A stretch of DNA of 64,000 nucleotides from NCBI GenBank assembly GCA_963718315.1, contig CAVQZC010000007.1, forward strand, positions 186,001-250,000, in the 5' to 3' direction. A program made the translations under genes and the position numbers. Below, in pieces: positions 24,196 through 31,844 of the stretch. The notes below the pieces were generated by a model. It did no database searches and was not told where the DNA came from. It was given only the letters and a program-made list of their open reading frames with translations. The stretch comes from CAVQZC01 sp963718315 (GTDB lineage Bacteria > Actinomycetota > Thermoleophilia > Gaiellales > JAICJC01). Numbering within the stretch: position 1 is the stretch's first letter; each line of letters opens with the position of its first letter.

Positions 24196-25205
24196 AAGTG
24201 CTTGTCACCGGCCATCGCGGCTACATCGGCGTCCATCTGGTCGACCTCCTGAAGGAGGCGGGTCACACCGTCACCGGCATCGACCTGTGCCTGTTCCGCG
24301 GCTGTGAGTGGGAGCCGGTGGTGCAGCCCGACTTCGAGATGGTGGCGGACGTCCGCTACCTGGAGGCGCGCCACCTGGAGGGCTACGACTGCGTCATGCA
24401 CCTGGCCGCCATCAGCAACGACCCGATGGGCGACCTCGACGCCGACCTCACGCTGTCGGTCAACCGCGACGCCTCGATCCGCCTGGCCCGGCTGTGCAAG
24501 CAGGTCGGCGTGCCCCGGTTCCTGTTCTCGGGGAGCTGCTCGGTCTACGGGCAGGGCGAGAAGCTCGACCTCGACGAGGGCGACCCGCTGCACCCGCTGA
24601 CCGCCTACGCCAAGTCGAAGATCGACACGGAGCTGGCCGTCGGCGAGCTGGCCGACGACAGCTTCACGCCGGTGTACCTGCGCAACGCGACCGCCTACGG
24701 CCACTCGCCGATGCTGCGGATCGACCTGGTCGTCAACAACCTGCTTGCCTGCGCGCATGCCCTGGGCGAGATCCGGATCATGAGCGATGGCTCGCCGTGG
24801 CGGCCGCTGACCCACTGCCGCGACATCGCTCGCGCGTTCGTCGCCTTCATGGACGCTCCCCGCGACGCCGTGCACAACCTGGCCGTGAACGTGGGCGGCA
24901 ACGCCGAGAACTACCAGGTCAAGGACGTGGCCGCCCAGGTCGAGCGGCTGGTTCCGGGCGCCGCGATCTCGTTCACCGGCGAGATCGGCGCCGATCCGCG
25001 CGACTACCGCGTCAACTTCGACCTGCTGGGTCGCGTGCTGCCCGACTTCCAGCTCGAGTACACGCTGGAGAGCGGGATGGAGGAGCTGCATCGCAAGCTC
25101 CAGGAGCACGGATTTACGGCGGAGGACTTCGCGGGCGACCGCTTCGTACGGCTGCGGACGCTGCGACACCGGATGGATCTGCTGAACCCGCCGCTGGCGG
25201 CGTAG
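24192..25205 (+). CDS. NAD-dependent sugar epimerase/dehydratase (SDR)
   Basis: A 337-residue extended SDR. It has the Rossmann motif VLVTGHRGYIGVHLVDLL, HLAAISNDP, the Ser in FSGSCSVYG, and the catalytic YAKSK. The NAD-type Asp (GIDLCLFRG) ends the second strand. The substrate is probably a CDP-sugar made by rfbF/rfbH, acting as 4-ketoreductase or epimerase; the precise reaction cannot be read. A GGAG site precedes the ATG, which overlaps the flavoprotein stop (ATGA). Its last 92 bases are overlapped on the other strand by the tail of an L,D-transpeptidase gene. Confidence 0.88.
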   Translation: MKVLVTGHRGYIGVHLVDLLKEAGHTVTGIDLCLFRGCEWEPVVQPDFEMVADVRYLEARHLEGYDCVMHLAAISNDPMGDLDADLTLSVNRDASIRLARLCKQVGVPRFLFSGSCSVYGQGEKLDLDEGDPLHPLTAYAKSKIDTELAVGELADDSFTPVYLRNATAYGHSPMLRIDLVVNNLLACAHALGEIRIMSDGSPWRPLTHCRDIARAFVAFMDAPRDAVHNLAVNVGGNAENYQVKDVAAQVERLVPGAAISFTGEIGADPRDYRVNFDLLGRVLPDFQLEYTLESGMEELHRKLQEHGFTAEDFAGDRFVRLRTLRHRMDLLNPPLAA

Positions 25206-26085
25206 GCACCCCACCGCCGGCGGCCGGGACGGCCGGTCCGCCGGACTCGACACCCGCCTGAGTCGGGTTCGGCGTCGCGGGCGCATCCTGCCGGGCGCGC
25301 CCGGTGGATGTCGCGACGACCGTGGCCGGCGGTGGCGGTGCGCCGGCGGCGTGAGCGGCAGGCTTCCGCCTCTGGGGCGTCGCCTGGGCCGCGTTGCGGG
25401 TGATGACCACGGGCGTCCCCAGGATCAGGTGGGCCTTCAGCACGCCGAGTGCGTAGGAGCTGAGGTGGAGGCAGCCGGCTGACTGGTTGCTGCCGATCGA
25501 GCCGGGGTTGTTGGTTCCGTGGATGGCGAGCTGGGTGCCGCCGCTCCAGCCGGGAGGGAGATTCGGCTGGTGGCCGGAGAGGCCGAAGGCGTACCAGCCG
25601 AACGGTCCGGATGGGTCGCCGGTTGCGACGAGGTCGGTGACGTTGTAGCGGCCGGTGGGGGTGGGGGAGTCGGGGGCGCCGATGCCGATGGGGAAGGCAG
25701 CGACCATTCGGTTGCCGTTGAGCAGCACTAGGCGGTGGGTGTGGAGGGTGGCTCTGACCCACCAGGTGGTGTGCCGGATGACAAGGCCGGTGAGGTGGAT
25801 CCAGCCGGTGTGGTTGTTGGGCAGGCCGGGAAGGATGACCCGGGCCCAGGATCCGTTGGGGGTGGTGGAGAGCGCCCACACCCAGGTCGGGGTGCCCAGC
25901 TGGGTGGTCGAGGGGATCGTGCTTGACGCCGGACCCGCCGGCCACCGGTGGACGGCGACTCCGGCGGCCTTGACCAACAGGAACGAATGCGGCGCATGTG
26001 CGGTGGCCGTCGCCGGCCGGAGTGCTACGAGAAGCACGGCGGCGCACAAGAGCGCCGCGCCGGGGGTGCGCAGGGAGCGGTACAT
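25114..26085 (-). CDS. Secreted L,D-transpeptidase with Pro/Ala-rich tail
   Basis: A 323-residue protein with a signal peptide (LRTPGAALLCAAVLLVAL). An SH3-like N-terminal part follows (about residues 35-110). The YkuD domain, about 110-225, has the signature HGTNNPGSIG then SAGCLHL, giving the catalytic Cys. The last 90 residues are low-complexity Pro/Ala/Gly/Thr. They run antisense through the 3' end of the SDR gene, so the true stop is uncertain only if that tail is an artefact; I see no earlier stop. It cross-links peptidoglycan. It resembles the enzyme at 1668-2387 but differs in the tail. Confidence 0.82.
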   Translation of the reverse strand: MYRSLRTPGAALLCAAVLLVALRPATATAHAPHSFLLVKAAGVAVHRWPAGPASSTIPSTTQLGTPTWVWALSTTPNGSWARVILPGLPNNHTGWIHLTGLVIRHTTWWVRATLHTHRLVLLNGNRMVAAFPIGIGAPDSPTPTGRYNVTDLVATGDPSGPFGWYAFGLSGHQPNLPPGWSGGTQLAIHGTNNPGSIGSNQSAGCLHLSSYALGVLKAHLILGTPVVITRNAAQATPQRRKPAAHAAGAPPPPATVVATSTGRARQDAPATPNPTQAGVESGGPAVPAAGGGVPTPPAAGSADPSGVAASAAVRSGRPRSPPP

Positions 26086-26174
26086 AGGAGCTGGAGACGC
26101 GTCTGCCCACGACGCGCTCGCGCATCCTACAACTTCGCGAGGACGAGCCTCACGTCACCGCGACGCCCCGTTGT

Positions 26175-26789
26175 CTAGCGGTGCAACAGTGGGTCGAAGT
26201 ACGCGTCGTCGATCCGCCACCCAGCAGCGCTCCCGACCGGGTGGAACTTGAACTGGACGCTCTGGGTGAGCAGCGGCAGCAGCCCGCCGAGCATCGCAAC
26301 CCTTTGGGACGGATGCCACGCTCCGCCCTGGACGGTGCCGTAGTCGGCGATGCCGAGCACCTGGCCGAGCCCGCCGTGGTAGACCGCCTGCACCTGCAGC
26401 TTCGCCGACGGGTTGGCCGTGTTGGATGCGAAGAACCGCATCTGGGGCGAGAGCAGCCCGATGCACATGGCCGGCGTGGTCGCGGTGCTGCCGGCGGGCA
26501 AGCTGAGCGAGTGGGAGTCCGCGCCGGAGTGCACCGCGAACGGCTCGTTCCCCCCGACGACGGCGGCGCCGCCGGTCAGCGTCCAGGCGGTGGCTCCGTT
26601 CTCGAGTCCGCCGTTGGGCACGAACCAGTACGACGTCGTGTCGCCCCAGGGGGTGAACGGCCTCGTGGTCGAGCTCGGGCAGGCGATCCCGAGTGAGGCC
26701 GATGCCGGAGTTGCGGTCACGGCGGCGCCCGCGAGCAGGGCGAGCACGCTGAGCAGAGAAGCACGGGTGCACAGGCGGTTGAACCGCAT
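26175..26789 (-). CDS. Secreted hypothetical protein, jelly-roll-like
   Basis: A 204-residue exported protein. The signal peptide (LLSVLALLAGAAVTATPASA) is cleaved near residue 32. The mature part reads like a beta-sandwich of carbohydrate-binding-module style: FVPNGGLENGATAWTLTGGA, SHSLSLPAGSTATTP, and the closing WRIDDAYFDPLLHR typical of CBM-like folds. There is no catalytic motif. An AAGAAGG ribosome site supports the ATG. A stretch dense in hairpins precedes it (26804-26839). It probably binds cell-surface or environmental polymers, but this is not shown. Confidence 0.7.
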   Translation of the reverse strand: MRFNRLCTRASLLSVLALLAGAAVTATPASASLGIACPSSTTRPFTPWGDTTSYWFVPNGGLENGATAWTLTGGAAVVGGNEPFAVHSGADSHSLSLPAGSTATTPAMCIGLLSPQMRFFASNTANPSAKLQVQAVYHGGLGQVLGIADYGTVQGGAWHPSQRVAMLGGLLPLLTQSVQFKFHPVGSAAGWRIDDAYFDPLLHR

Positions 26790-26803
26790 CGAGCCTTCTT
26801 TCG

Positions 26804-26839
26804 GGGGGTTCCCCCGGCGGAGCCGCGCCGGAGTACTCC
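26804..26839 (-). other. Hairpin-dense 5' leader of the secreted protein gene
   Basis: Just upstream of the ribosome site of the gene at 26175-26789, three self-complementary stretches stand side by side: GGGGGTTCCCCC (26804-26815), CCGGCG/CGCCGG with a 6-base loop (26814-26831), and the palindrome GGAGTACTCC (26830-26839). They overlap, so alternative pairings are possible. This could be an RNA control element or a stability stem, but it matches no riboswitch class well enough to name. Confidence 0.3.
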
Positions 26840-26893
26840 CACTGTGTTTCGGAGGGCTGCGGTGCGCCTCACCCTGCCGGGTGATCGTGTCTC

Positions 26894-28291
26894 GTGAGAG
26901 AACGCCGATGGGGCTGCATGCGCGTGTGGAGACGCCGCCGGGCCTCCGCCGCGCCTGGTGCCGGAGAGGAGCTCGTCGCACAGGCGCGTCGGCGGGACGC
27001 CACCGAGCTGGACCATCGCGAGCGAGTCGCGACGCTGGCTCTGGCGGCCGCATTTCTGGCGACGGCGGTGGCCTTGCCGCTGCTCGTCCCGTCGCCGAGG
27101 GCCGCCAACCTCAGCCTGATCGTGGTGCTGACCGCGTGCTACGGCCTGGCCGCACGCGTGCAGTTCGAGGTCGGCTTTGGGTTTGCCGTTCCCACGCAGC
27201 TGGTCTTCGTCCCGATGCTCTTCCTCGCCCCTCCGACCTGGGTGCCGCTGCTGGTGGTCGCGGGGTCGGCGATCAGCCGCGTGCCCGAGCAGGTGCGGGG
27301 CGACGCCCACCCCGAACGGCTGACGCTGCACCTGGTCAGCGCCTGGTACTCGGTCGGGCCGGTGCTGGTGCTGTGGGCCGCCGGCTGGCCCTCGGCGACC
27401 GCGGGCCATCTGCCGGTGGTGGCGCTCGCGCTGGCAGCGCAGTTCGCCTTCGACCTGGCTGCGGCGGCGGTTCGCGGCTGCCTCGGCATGGGCCTGTCGC
27501 TCCGCAGCATCGTCGAGATGCTCGCTCCGGCGTGGCTGGTGGACGTCGCGCTGACGCCGATCGGCCTGGCGCTGGCGATCGCGGCCGCCGGCTCGGGATA
27601 CGCGTTTGCCCTGGGGATCCCGCTGACGGGGCTGCTTGCCTACTTCGCCCGCGAGCGGCGGGCACGGATCGACCAGGCGCTCGAGCTCTCACACGCCTAC
27701 CGGGGCACGGCGCTGCTGCTGGGCGACATGGTCGAGGCGGACGACACCTACACCGGCCTCCACAGCCAGGACGTCGTGTCGCTGGTGGTCGCCGTCGCCG
27801 AGCGGATGGAGCTCTCTGAGCGCGACCGCCGGGACGCCGAGCTGACCGCCCTGCTGCACGACGTCGGGAAGGTGCGGATCCCCAAGGCGATCATCACCAA
27901 GCAGGGCCCGCTGACCCCGGCCGAGCGCACCCTGATCGAGACCCATACGGTCGAGGGCGAGCAGATGCTCGACCAGGTCGGCGGCCTGCTCGGCCACGTC
28001 GGGCGGCTGGTGCGCTCGTGCCACGAGCACTGGGACGGCGGCGGCTACCCCGACCGGCTGGCCGGTGAGCGGATCCCGCTGGTGTCCCGGATCGTGTGCG
28101 CCTGCGACGCCTACAGCGCGATGACGACCGACCGCAGCTACCGGCCCGCGCGCCCGGCGGCGGAAGCCCTGGCCGAGTTGCGGCGCTGCACCGGCACGCA
28201 GTTCGATCCACGAGTGGTGGATGCGCTGGTCGAGGTCTGCGGCTCGGCCCAGCGGCCGGTGATCGAGCAGCGGCTCGACCCGGCTGCTTGA
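26894..28291 (+). CDS. Membrane HD-GYP domain protein
   Basis: A 465-residue protein. Residues about 45-255 hold six to eight membrane helices (LALAAAFLATAVALPLLV, SLIVVLTACYGLAA, LALAAQFAFDLAAAAV). The C-terminal 190 residues form an HD-GYP phosphohydrolase domain: LLHDVGKVRIPKAI for the HD pair, HTVEGEQML, CHEHWDGGGYPDRL for the GYP motif, and CACDAYSAMTTDR. HD-GYP enzymes usually cleave cyclic di-GMP, though some act on other nucleotides or have lost activity. The membrane part would be an unknown sensor. The start is GTG at 26894 (ATG at 26918 possible). It is divergent from the secreted protein gene. Confidence 0.88.
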   Translation: MRERRWGCMRVWRRRRASAAPGAGEELVAQARRRDATELDHRERVATLALAAAFLATAVALPLLVPSPRAANLSLIVVLTACYGLAARVQFEVGFGFAVPTQLVFVPMLFLAPPTWVPLLVVAGSAISRVPEQVRGDAHPERLTLHLVSAWYSVGPVLVLWAAGWPSATAGHLPVVALALAAQFAFDLAAAAVRGCLGMGLSLRSIVEMLAPAWLVDVALTPIGLALAIAAAGSGYAFALGIPLTGLLAYFARERRARIDQALELSHAYRGTALLLGDMVEADDTYTGLHSQDVVSLVVAVAERMELSERDRRDAELTALLHDVGKVRIPKAIITKQGPLTPAERTLIETHTVEGEQMLDQVGGLLGHVGRLVRSCHEHWDGGGYPDRLAGERIPLVSRIVCACDAYSAMTTDRSYRPARPAAEALAELRRCTGTQFDPRVVDALVEVCGSAQRPVIEQRLDPAA

Positions 28292-28295
28292 GCGT

Positions 28296-28871
28296 CTAGG
28301 ACGAGAACGCGCCCGGCATCAGGCTGTTGGCGTCGGCAGCGCCCGCCGACCCGAGCCCACAGAGCGCGCACGCGCTGAGGTTGAGGGTCGTCTCGGCGCC
28401 GTCGAGCGTGCCACGGAGGCGCCAGGGCGCGTTGGCCGGCATCATCGGGCACATGCAAATCTGCGGGTGAGCCTTCATTCGATGCCGCAGGTCGAAGAGC
28501 GCCCGGCAAGCGGCGGCCGGGTCGTGGTAGGTGCCACCTGCCGGCGAGCACGTCAGGTGCAGGTGGACGACCGGCATCCAGATCTCCGCGCCCTCGCCGC
28601 TGGTGCCGACGGCGGCGAAGGTGCATCTCGCTCCCGCCGGGCATGCGCCTGCCGCCTTGGCCTTCGACCCCATCCCCGACCGGATCGGGTAGGTGACCGC
28701 CAGGTTCGTGGTGGGGGCGTGGTTGTGGTGTGTGGAAGGCGTGGATGTCGCGCCGCTGCCGGCAGCGCCACATCCCGTGAGGACGGCTGCCAGCAGCGCC
28801 GCGACCCCGAGCGCTCCGATCGGGATGGCAGAACGCGATCCGGTCGCGAGTAGGCGGGTCAGCCGGTGCAT
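28296..28871 (-). CDS. Lipoprotein with subtilisin-inhibitor-like (SSI) domain
   Basis: A 191-residue protein with an N-terminal lipoprotein signal (AALLAAVLTGC, lipid Cys34). After a His/Thr-rich linker the C-terminal 90 residues follow the Streptomyces subtilisin inhibitor pattern: LTCSPAGGTYHDPAAAC, then the reactive-loop text ICMCPMM (Cys-Pro-Met at 141-143), then LRGTLDGAE and a closing pair of Cys. In SSI proteins the residue after Cys-Pro is P1 and binds the protease, so Met143 would be P1, the same as classic SSI. Membrane anchoring is unusual for this normally secreted inhibitor. Its target protease is unknown. Confidence 0.7.
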   Translation of the reverse strand: MHRLTRLLATGSRSAIPIGALGVAALLAAVLTGCGAAGSGATSTPSTHHNHAPTTNLAVTYPIRSGMGSKAKAAGACPAGARCTFAAVGTSGEGAEIWMPVVHLHLTCSPAGGTYHDPAAACRALFDLRHRMKAHPQICMCPMMPANAPWRLRGTLDGAETTLNLSACALCGLGSAGAADANSLMPGAFSS

Positions 28872-28909
28872 GGTTCTTGGACAGAGTTCGGCGCCACTCG
28901 GTTCCCGTC

Positions 28910-29275
28910 CTACTTGATGTCGACGAACAGGTGCACGGGGGCGGTCGAACCTTGTCTGACCCCGATCCGCCCAGGCCGCGCGGGCAGTGGGCGTCCGTCC
29001 GCCATCGGGGAATGGCCGGTCATCTCCACGTGATAGACGCCGGGTGTCAGAGCCACGCCGAAGCGCCCGGCGCTGTTCGCCTGCACGTTCGCCGTGGTGC
29101 CGTTGCCCATCAACTGGAACCGCGCGCCCGCGATTGGTCTCGGCGCGCCGGGAGCCGGCCCACCGACTGTCTGAATGGTGCCGTGCACCTGGACGGCGGT
29201 CGAGTGAGAGGAGCCGGCGCACCCGGTAGCGGCGACTGCCACTGCCAGGAGGGGCATCAGGCGCAATGTCTTCAT
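28910..29275 (-). CDS. Lipoprotein with transthyretin-like domain
   Basis: A 121-residue lipoprotein. The signal ends in the lipobox AVAATGC with lipid Cys19. The mature part has the pattern of carboxypeptidase-regulatory/transthyretin-like beta-sandwiches: VHGTIQTVGG, ARFQLMGNGTTA, SAGRFGVALTPGVYHVEMTG. Such domains are structural or ligand-binding modules on the cell surface. No enzymatic residues are seen. It lies downstream of the tRNA-Glu terminator on the same strand and precedes the SSI-like lipoprotein gene. Confidence 0.7.
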   Translation of the reverse strand: MKTLRLMPLLAVAVAATGCAGSSHSTAVQVHGTIQTVGGPAPGAPRPIAGARFQLMGNGTTANVQANSAGRFGVALTPGVYHVEMTGHSPMADGRPLPARPGRIGVRQGSTAPVHLFVDIK

Positions 29276-29316
29276 GCTGGATGGACGCTCTTCAGTCTTA
29301 CGCGGTTCCCGCAGAA

Positions 29317-29346
29317 CGAAAACCCCCGCCTGAGCAGGGGTTTTCG
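29317..29346 (-). terminator. Rho-independent terminator after tRNA-Glu
   Basis: A perfect 10-base stem, CGAAAACCCC (29317-29326) with GGGGTTTTCG (29337-29346), and a 10-base loop. It lies 3 bases beyond the 3' end of the tRNA gene. Read on the minus strand the stem ends in a T-run, as expected for intrinsic termination; the matching A/T arms make it usable from either side. Confidence 0.8.
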
Positions 29347-29349
29347 GAG

Positions 29350-29422
29350 TACCGCATACCGGATTCGAACCGGTGTTACCGCCGTGAGAGGGCGGCGTCC
29401 TAGGCCCCTAGACGAATGCGGC
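29350..29422 (-). tRNA. tRNA-Glu (anticodon CUC)
   Basis: A 73-base cloverleaf on the minus strand. The acceptor stem is GCCGCAT with ATGCGGT (one G-U at position 1). The D-arm has GTCTAGGGGCCTAGGAC. The anticodon stem CCGCC/GGCGG holds loop CTCTCAC with anticodon CUC for Glu (codon GAG). The T-arm is ACCGG-TTCGAAT-CCGGT, with discriminator A and no encoded CCA. It reads GAG, the main Glu codon in such GC-rich genomes. It is followed by an intrinsic terminator. Confidence 0.96.
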
Positions 29423-29481
29423 ACGGGTCGTCCTGAGGGCGCCGAGGATTCTAGCCAATCGCCGTTAGGGAGGCGTTGGCG

Positions 29482-29871
29482 TCAACCGTCGACCAGCGCG
29501 TCGATCTCCCACTCGACGATGTAGCCGGGAGCGGCCAGACCGGTGATGCCGATCATGCTCGAAACCGGCCGCACGTCGCCGAAGTACTCGGAGTGCGCGC
29601 GGCCCACGTCCTCCTGGTTCGCGAGGATGTCGACGACGAACATCCGCGTTCGCACCACGTCCGGCAGCGACGCGCCGACCTCCTCCAGCGCGCCGCGGAT
29701 CCGCTCCAGGGCGGCGACTGACTGGCCGTAGGCGCCGCCCTCCGCCGGTCCGCCGTCGGGTCCCATGCCGATCGTGCCCGACACGTACACGTGCGGCCCA
29801 ACCCGCAGCGCGCGGCAGTAGCCGATGCGGTTCTCGAACACGGTGTTTGTCGAGTAGGTCTGGCGCTCCAT
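29482..29871 (-). CDS. RidA-family (YjgF/YER057c/UK114) protein
   Basis: A 129-residue protein with the RidA fold pattern: VSGTIGMGPDGGP, AYGQSVAALERIRGALEEVGAS, VVRTRMFVVDI, then PVSSMIGITGLAAPGYIVEWEIDAL. RidA proteins hydrolyse reactive enamines and imines made by PLP enzymes. The active-site Arg of true RidA (about position 105 in E. coli) is not evident in PVSSMIGITG. This suggests a Rid subgroup with another role. Its start shares one base with the acetyltransferase stop (TGATG), so the two are coupled. Confidence 0.85.
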   Translation of the reverse strand: MERQTYSTNTVFENRIGYCRALRVGPHVYVSGTIGMGPDGGPAEGGAYGQSVAALERIRGALEEVGASLPDVVRTRMFVVDILANQEDVGRAHSEYFGDVRPVSSMIGITGLAAPGYIVEWEIDALVDG

Positions 29872-30497
29872 CAGGCCTCCCAGGTGAGGCCGCCGGCGGC
29901 CGCGCGCTCCACCCGGGCGGTGAGCGCGGCCTTGACCTGCGGCCAGTCGTCGTCGATCACGCTGTACCACGCGGAGTCGCGGCGCTCCCCGTCCCGCACC
30001 ACCATGTGCTTGCGATGGACGCCCTCGAACTCGGAGGGCAGGGCCGCCAGCGCCGCCCGCGCCCGCTCGTTGGTGGCGTCGGTCTTGAACTCCACGCGGA
30101 GGCAGTCGAGCCGCTCGAACGCGTAGGTCATCATCAGCAGCTTGGCCTCCGAGTTGACGCCGGTGCCCCACAGCTCCGGCGTAACCCACGTCCAGCCGAT
30201 CTCAAGGCTCCGGTCCTCCGGGCGCATCGACAGGAAACGGCTTGATCCCACGGCGCGGCCGTCGTCGCGGCGCACCGTCGCGAACGCGTACTCGGTGCCG
30301 GTCACCCAGGCGTCGAGCGCGTCGTCCATCCAGCCCTGGAACCGCTCGCGGCTCTCGACGCCGTTGTAGCGCATCAGCCGCCACACGCGCGGGTCGCGGG
30401 CCGCCTCGTACAGCTGGTCGGCGTGACGGGGCTCGAGCGGCTCCATCCGCACGATGCGGCCGTCGAGCGGGGGCGGAGCTGCGAAGCCATCGGGCAC
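29871..30497 (-). CDS. GNAT acetyltransferase, RimJ/RimL type
   Basis: A 208-residue N-acetyltransferase. IVRMEPLEPRHADQLYEAARDP starts the fold, YAFATVRRDDGRAVGSSRF follows, and LEIGWTWVTPELWGTGVNSEAKLL contains the acetyl-CoA region. LRVEFKTDATNERARAALAAL closes it. RimJ/RimL types acetylate protein N-termini, amino acids or small amines. The start is GTG at 30497. It forms an operon with the RidA-like gene and is divergent from gluQ. Confidence 0.85.
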   Translation of the reverse strand: MPDGFAAPPPLDGRIVRMEPLEPRHADQLYEAARDPRVWRLMRYNGVESRERFQGWMDDALDAWVTGTEYAFATVRRDDGRAVGSSRFLSMRPEDRSLEIGWTWVTPELWGTGVNSEAKLLMMTYAFERLDCLRVEFKTDATNERARAALAALPSEFEGVHRKHMVVRDGERRDSAWYSVIDDDWPQVKAALTARVERAAAGGLTWEA

Positions 30498-30515
30498 CCG
30501 CCTAATCTAAACCAC

Positions 30516-31493
30516 ATGAGTTCGGGTGCGACACGCCCGGTGGTGGGCCGCTTCGCGCCCAGTCCGAGTGGGGCGATGCATCTCGGTAACGCCCGCACAG
30601 CCCTGCTGGCGTGGCTTGACGTGCGCGCACGTGGCGGCCGGATGCTGCTGCGAATCGAGGATCTCGACCGCGAGCGCTGCCGCCCCGAGCTGGCGGACGG
30701 CGTCCGCCGGGACCTCGCATGGCTGGGCCTGGACTGGGACGCCGAGACGCCCCCGCAGTCGACCCGCGACGGCGCCTACGAGTCGGCCCTCGAGCGGCTG
30801 ACCGCCGACGGGCTGACCTATCCGTGCTTCTGCACCCGCCGCGAGCTGAGCATGGCCTCGGCGCCCCACGGCGCGGACGGGGAGCGCCGGTATCCCGGGA
30901 CGTGCCGGCCACTGTCGCCAGAACAGCGGACGCGGGCGATCCTCGACGGGCGCCGGTTCGCGGTCCGGGTTGTCATGCCCGATGAACCGGTCAGCTTTCG
31001 TGATCGTATGGCCGGCATGGTCTCGCAGCCCGTTCAGGAGGTCGTCGGCGACGTCGCGGTACGTCGCTCGGACGGCCTCTTCGGCTACCAGCTTGCCGTG
31101 GTCGTCGACGATGCCGCCGACGGCGTCACGTCGATCATTCGCGGCGACGACCTGCTGGCCTCGACTCCACGGCAGCTTGCGCTGCAGCGGATGCTGGGCC
31201 TGCCGGAGCCCGAGTACGCCCACGCTCCGCTGGTGATTGGGGCCGACGGCGCCCGGCTGGCCAAGCGGCACGGTGCGCCCTCGATCGCCGATCTCCGTGA
31301 CGGCGGTGCCCAGCCCGCGGCCGCGGTTGGGGCGCTGGCTGCCAGCGTCGGGCTTGTTCCTGCGGGTCAGCGAGCGCTGGCGGCCGACCTCGTCCCCGGC
31401 TTCACGCTCGAGCGGGTCGTGCCCGACACGTCCGGTCTCGGGGAAGGCGGTACACTTGACCCAATGCTCGACCTGCCAGGAGGCACCGAATGA
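30516..31493 (+). CDS. gluQ: Glutamyl-Q tRNA(Asp) synthetase
   Basis: A 325-residue truncated GluRS paralogue. It has the HIGH-like motif FAPSPSGAMHLGNARTALL, the zinc-site Cys residues in YPCFCTRREL and YPGTCR, and the family's DGLFGYQLAVVVDDAADG and RGDDLLASTPRQLAL. The KMSKS region is RLAKRHG. It has no anticodon-binding domain. GluQ-RS attaches glutamate to the queuosine base of tRNA-Asp. Queuosine synthesis genes are not in this window, so the substrate in this organism is open. Its stop overlaps the tatA start (ATGA). Confidence 0.88.
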   Translation: MSSGATRPVVGRFAPSPSGAMHLGNARTALLAWLDVRARGGRMLLRIEDLDRERCRPELADGVRRDLAWLGLDWDAETPPQSTRDGAYESALERLTADGLTYPCFCTRRELSMASAPHGADGERRYPGTCRPLSPEQRTRAILDGRRFAVRVVMPDEPVSFRDRMAGMVSQPVQEVVGDVAVRRSDGLFGYQLAVVVDDAADGVTSIIRGDDLLASTPRQLALQRMLGLPEPEYAHAPLVIGADGARLAKRHGAPSIADLRDGGAQPAAAVGALAASVGLVPAGQRALAADLVPGFTLERVVPDTSGLGEGGTLDPMLDLPGGTE

Positions 31494-31741
31494 GCGGAAT
31501 CGATTCTCCAGTCAAGATCCTGTTCGTGCTCGTCATCGCGCTGATCGTGCTCGGCCCCAAGCGGCTGCCCGAGGTGGGCAAGTCACTGGGCCAGGGGATC
31601 CGCGAGTTCCGCTCCAGCGTGTCCGGCGTGATGGACCATCACGAGGAAACGCCCGTCGCACCGCCGGTCGTTCCCCCGGCCGCCACGCCCATGCAGAGCA
31701 CTCCCGTCGAGCAGCACACCGACCCGCCGGCCCAGGCCTAG
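31490..31741 (+). CDS. tatA: Twin-arginine translocase component TatA/TatB
   Basis: An 83-residue protein with one N-terminal membrane helix (VKILFVLVIALIVL), the hinge GPKRLPEVGKSLGQ and an amphipathic helix GIREFRSSV. A Pro/Thr-rich tail of about 40 residues follows. This is the TatA/TatB build: polymers of TatA form the pore for folded Tat substrates. The GP hinge with a following KRLPE is shared by both, and the short length favours TatA. It overlaps gluQ by 4 bases, so the two are cotranscribed. tatC is not in the window. Confidence 0.88.
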   Translation: MSGIDSPVKILFVLVIALIVLGPKRLPEVGKSLGQGIREFRSSVSGVMDHHEETPVAPPVVPPAATPMQSTPVEQHTDPPAQA

Positions 31742-31747
31742 CCGCAG

Positions 31748-31837
31748 ATGGTCTGGCTGCTCGGCGCCGCCGTGTTCGAGGTGATCGTCGTCTGGCTCGT
31801 GATCCGGGCTGACGGCGGCTTCCGCGGCCCCGCCTGA
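31748..31837 (+). CDS. Possible 29-residue membrane peptide
   Basis: Six bases after tatA an ATG opens a 29-residue frame: VWLLGAAVFEVIVVWLVI is a single hydrophobic helix, then a short polar tail RADGGFRGPA. It has strong third-position GC but no clear ribosome site. It could be a small membrane peptide read with tatA, or chance. Too short for homology calls. Confidence 0.3.
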   Translation: MVWLLGAAVFEVIVVWLVIRADGGFRGPA

Positions 31838-31844
31838 TCGCGCC

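Noticed and set aside
26790..26893. Possible ydaO (cyclic di-AMP) riboswitch because of GGGGGAACCCCCCGAAAG on the minus strand
   Set aside because: Only this short stretch resembles the class. The other conserved segments in the right order are missing, and the gap is too short for the full aptamer.
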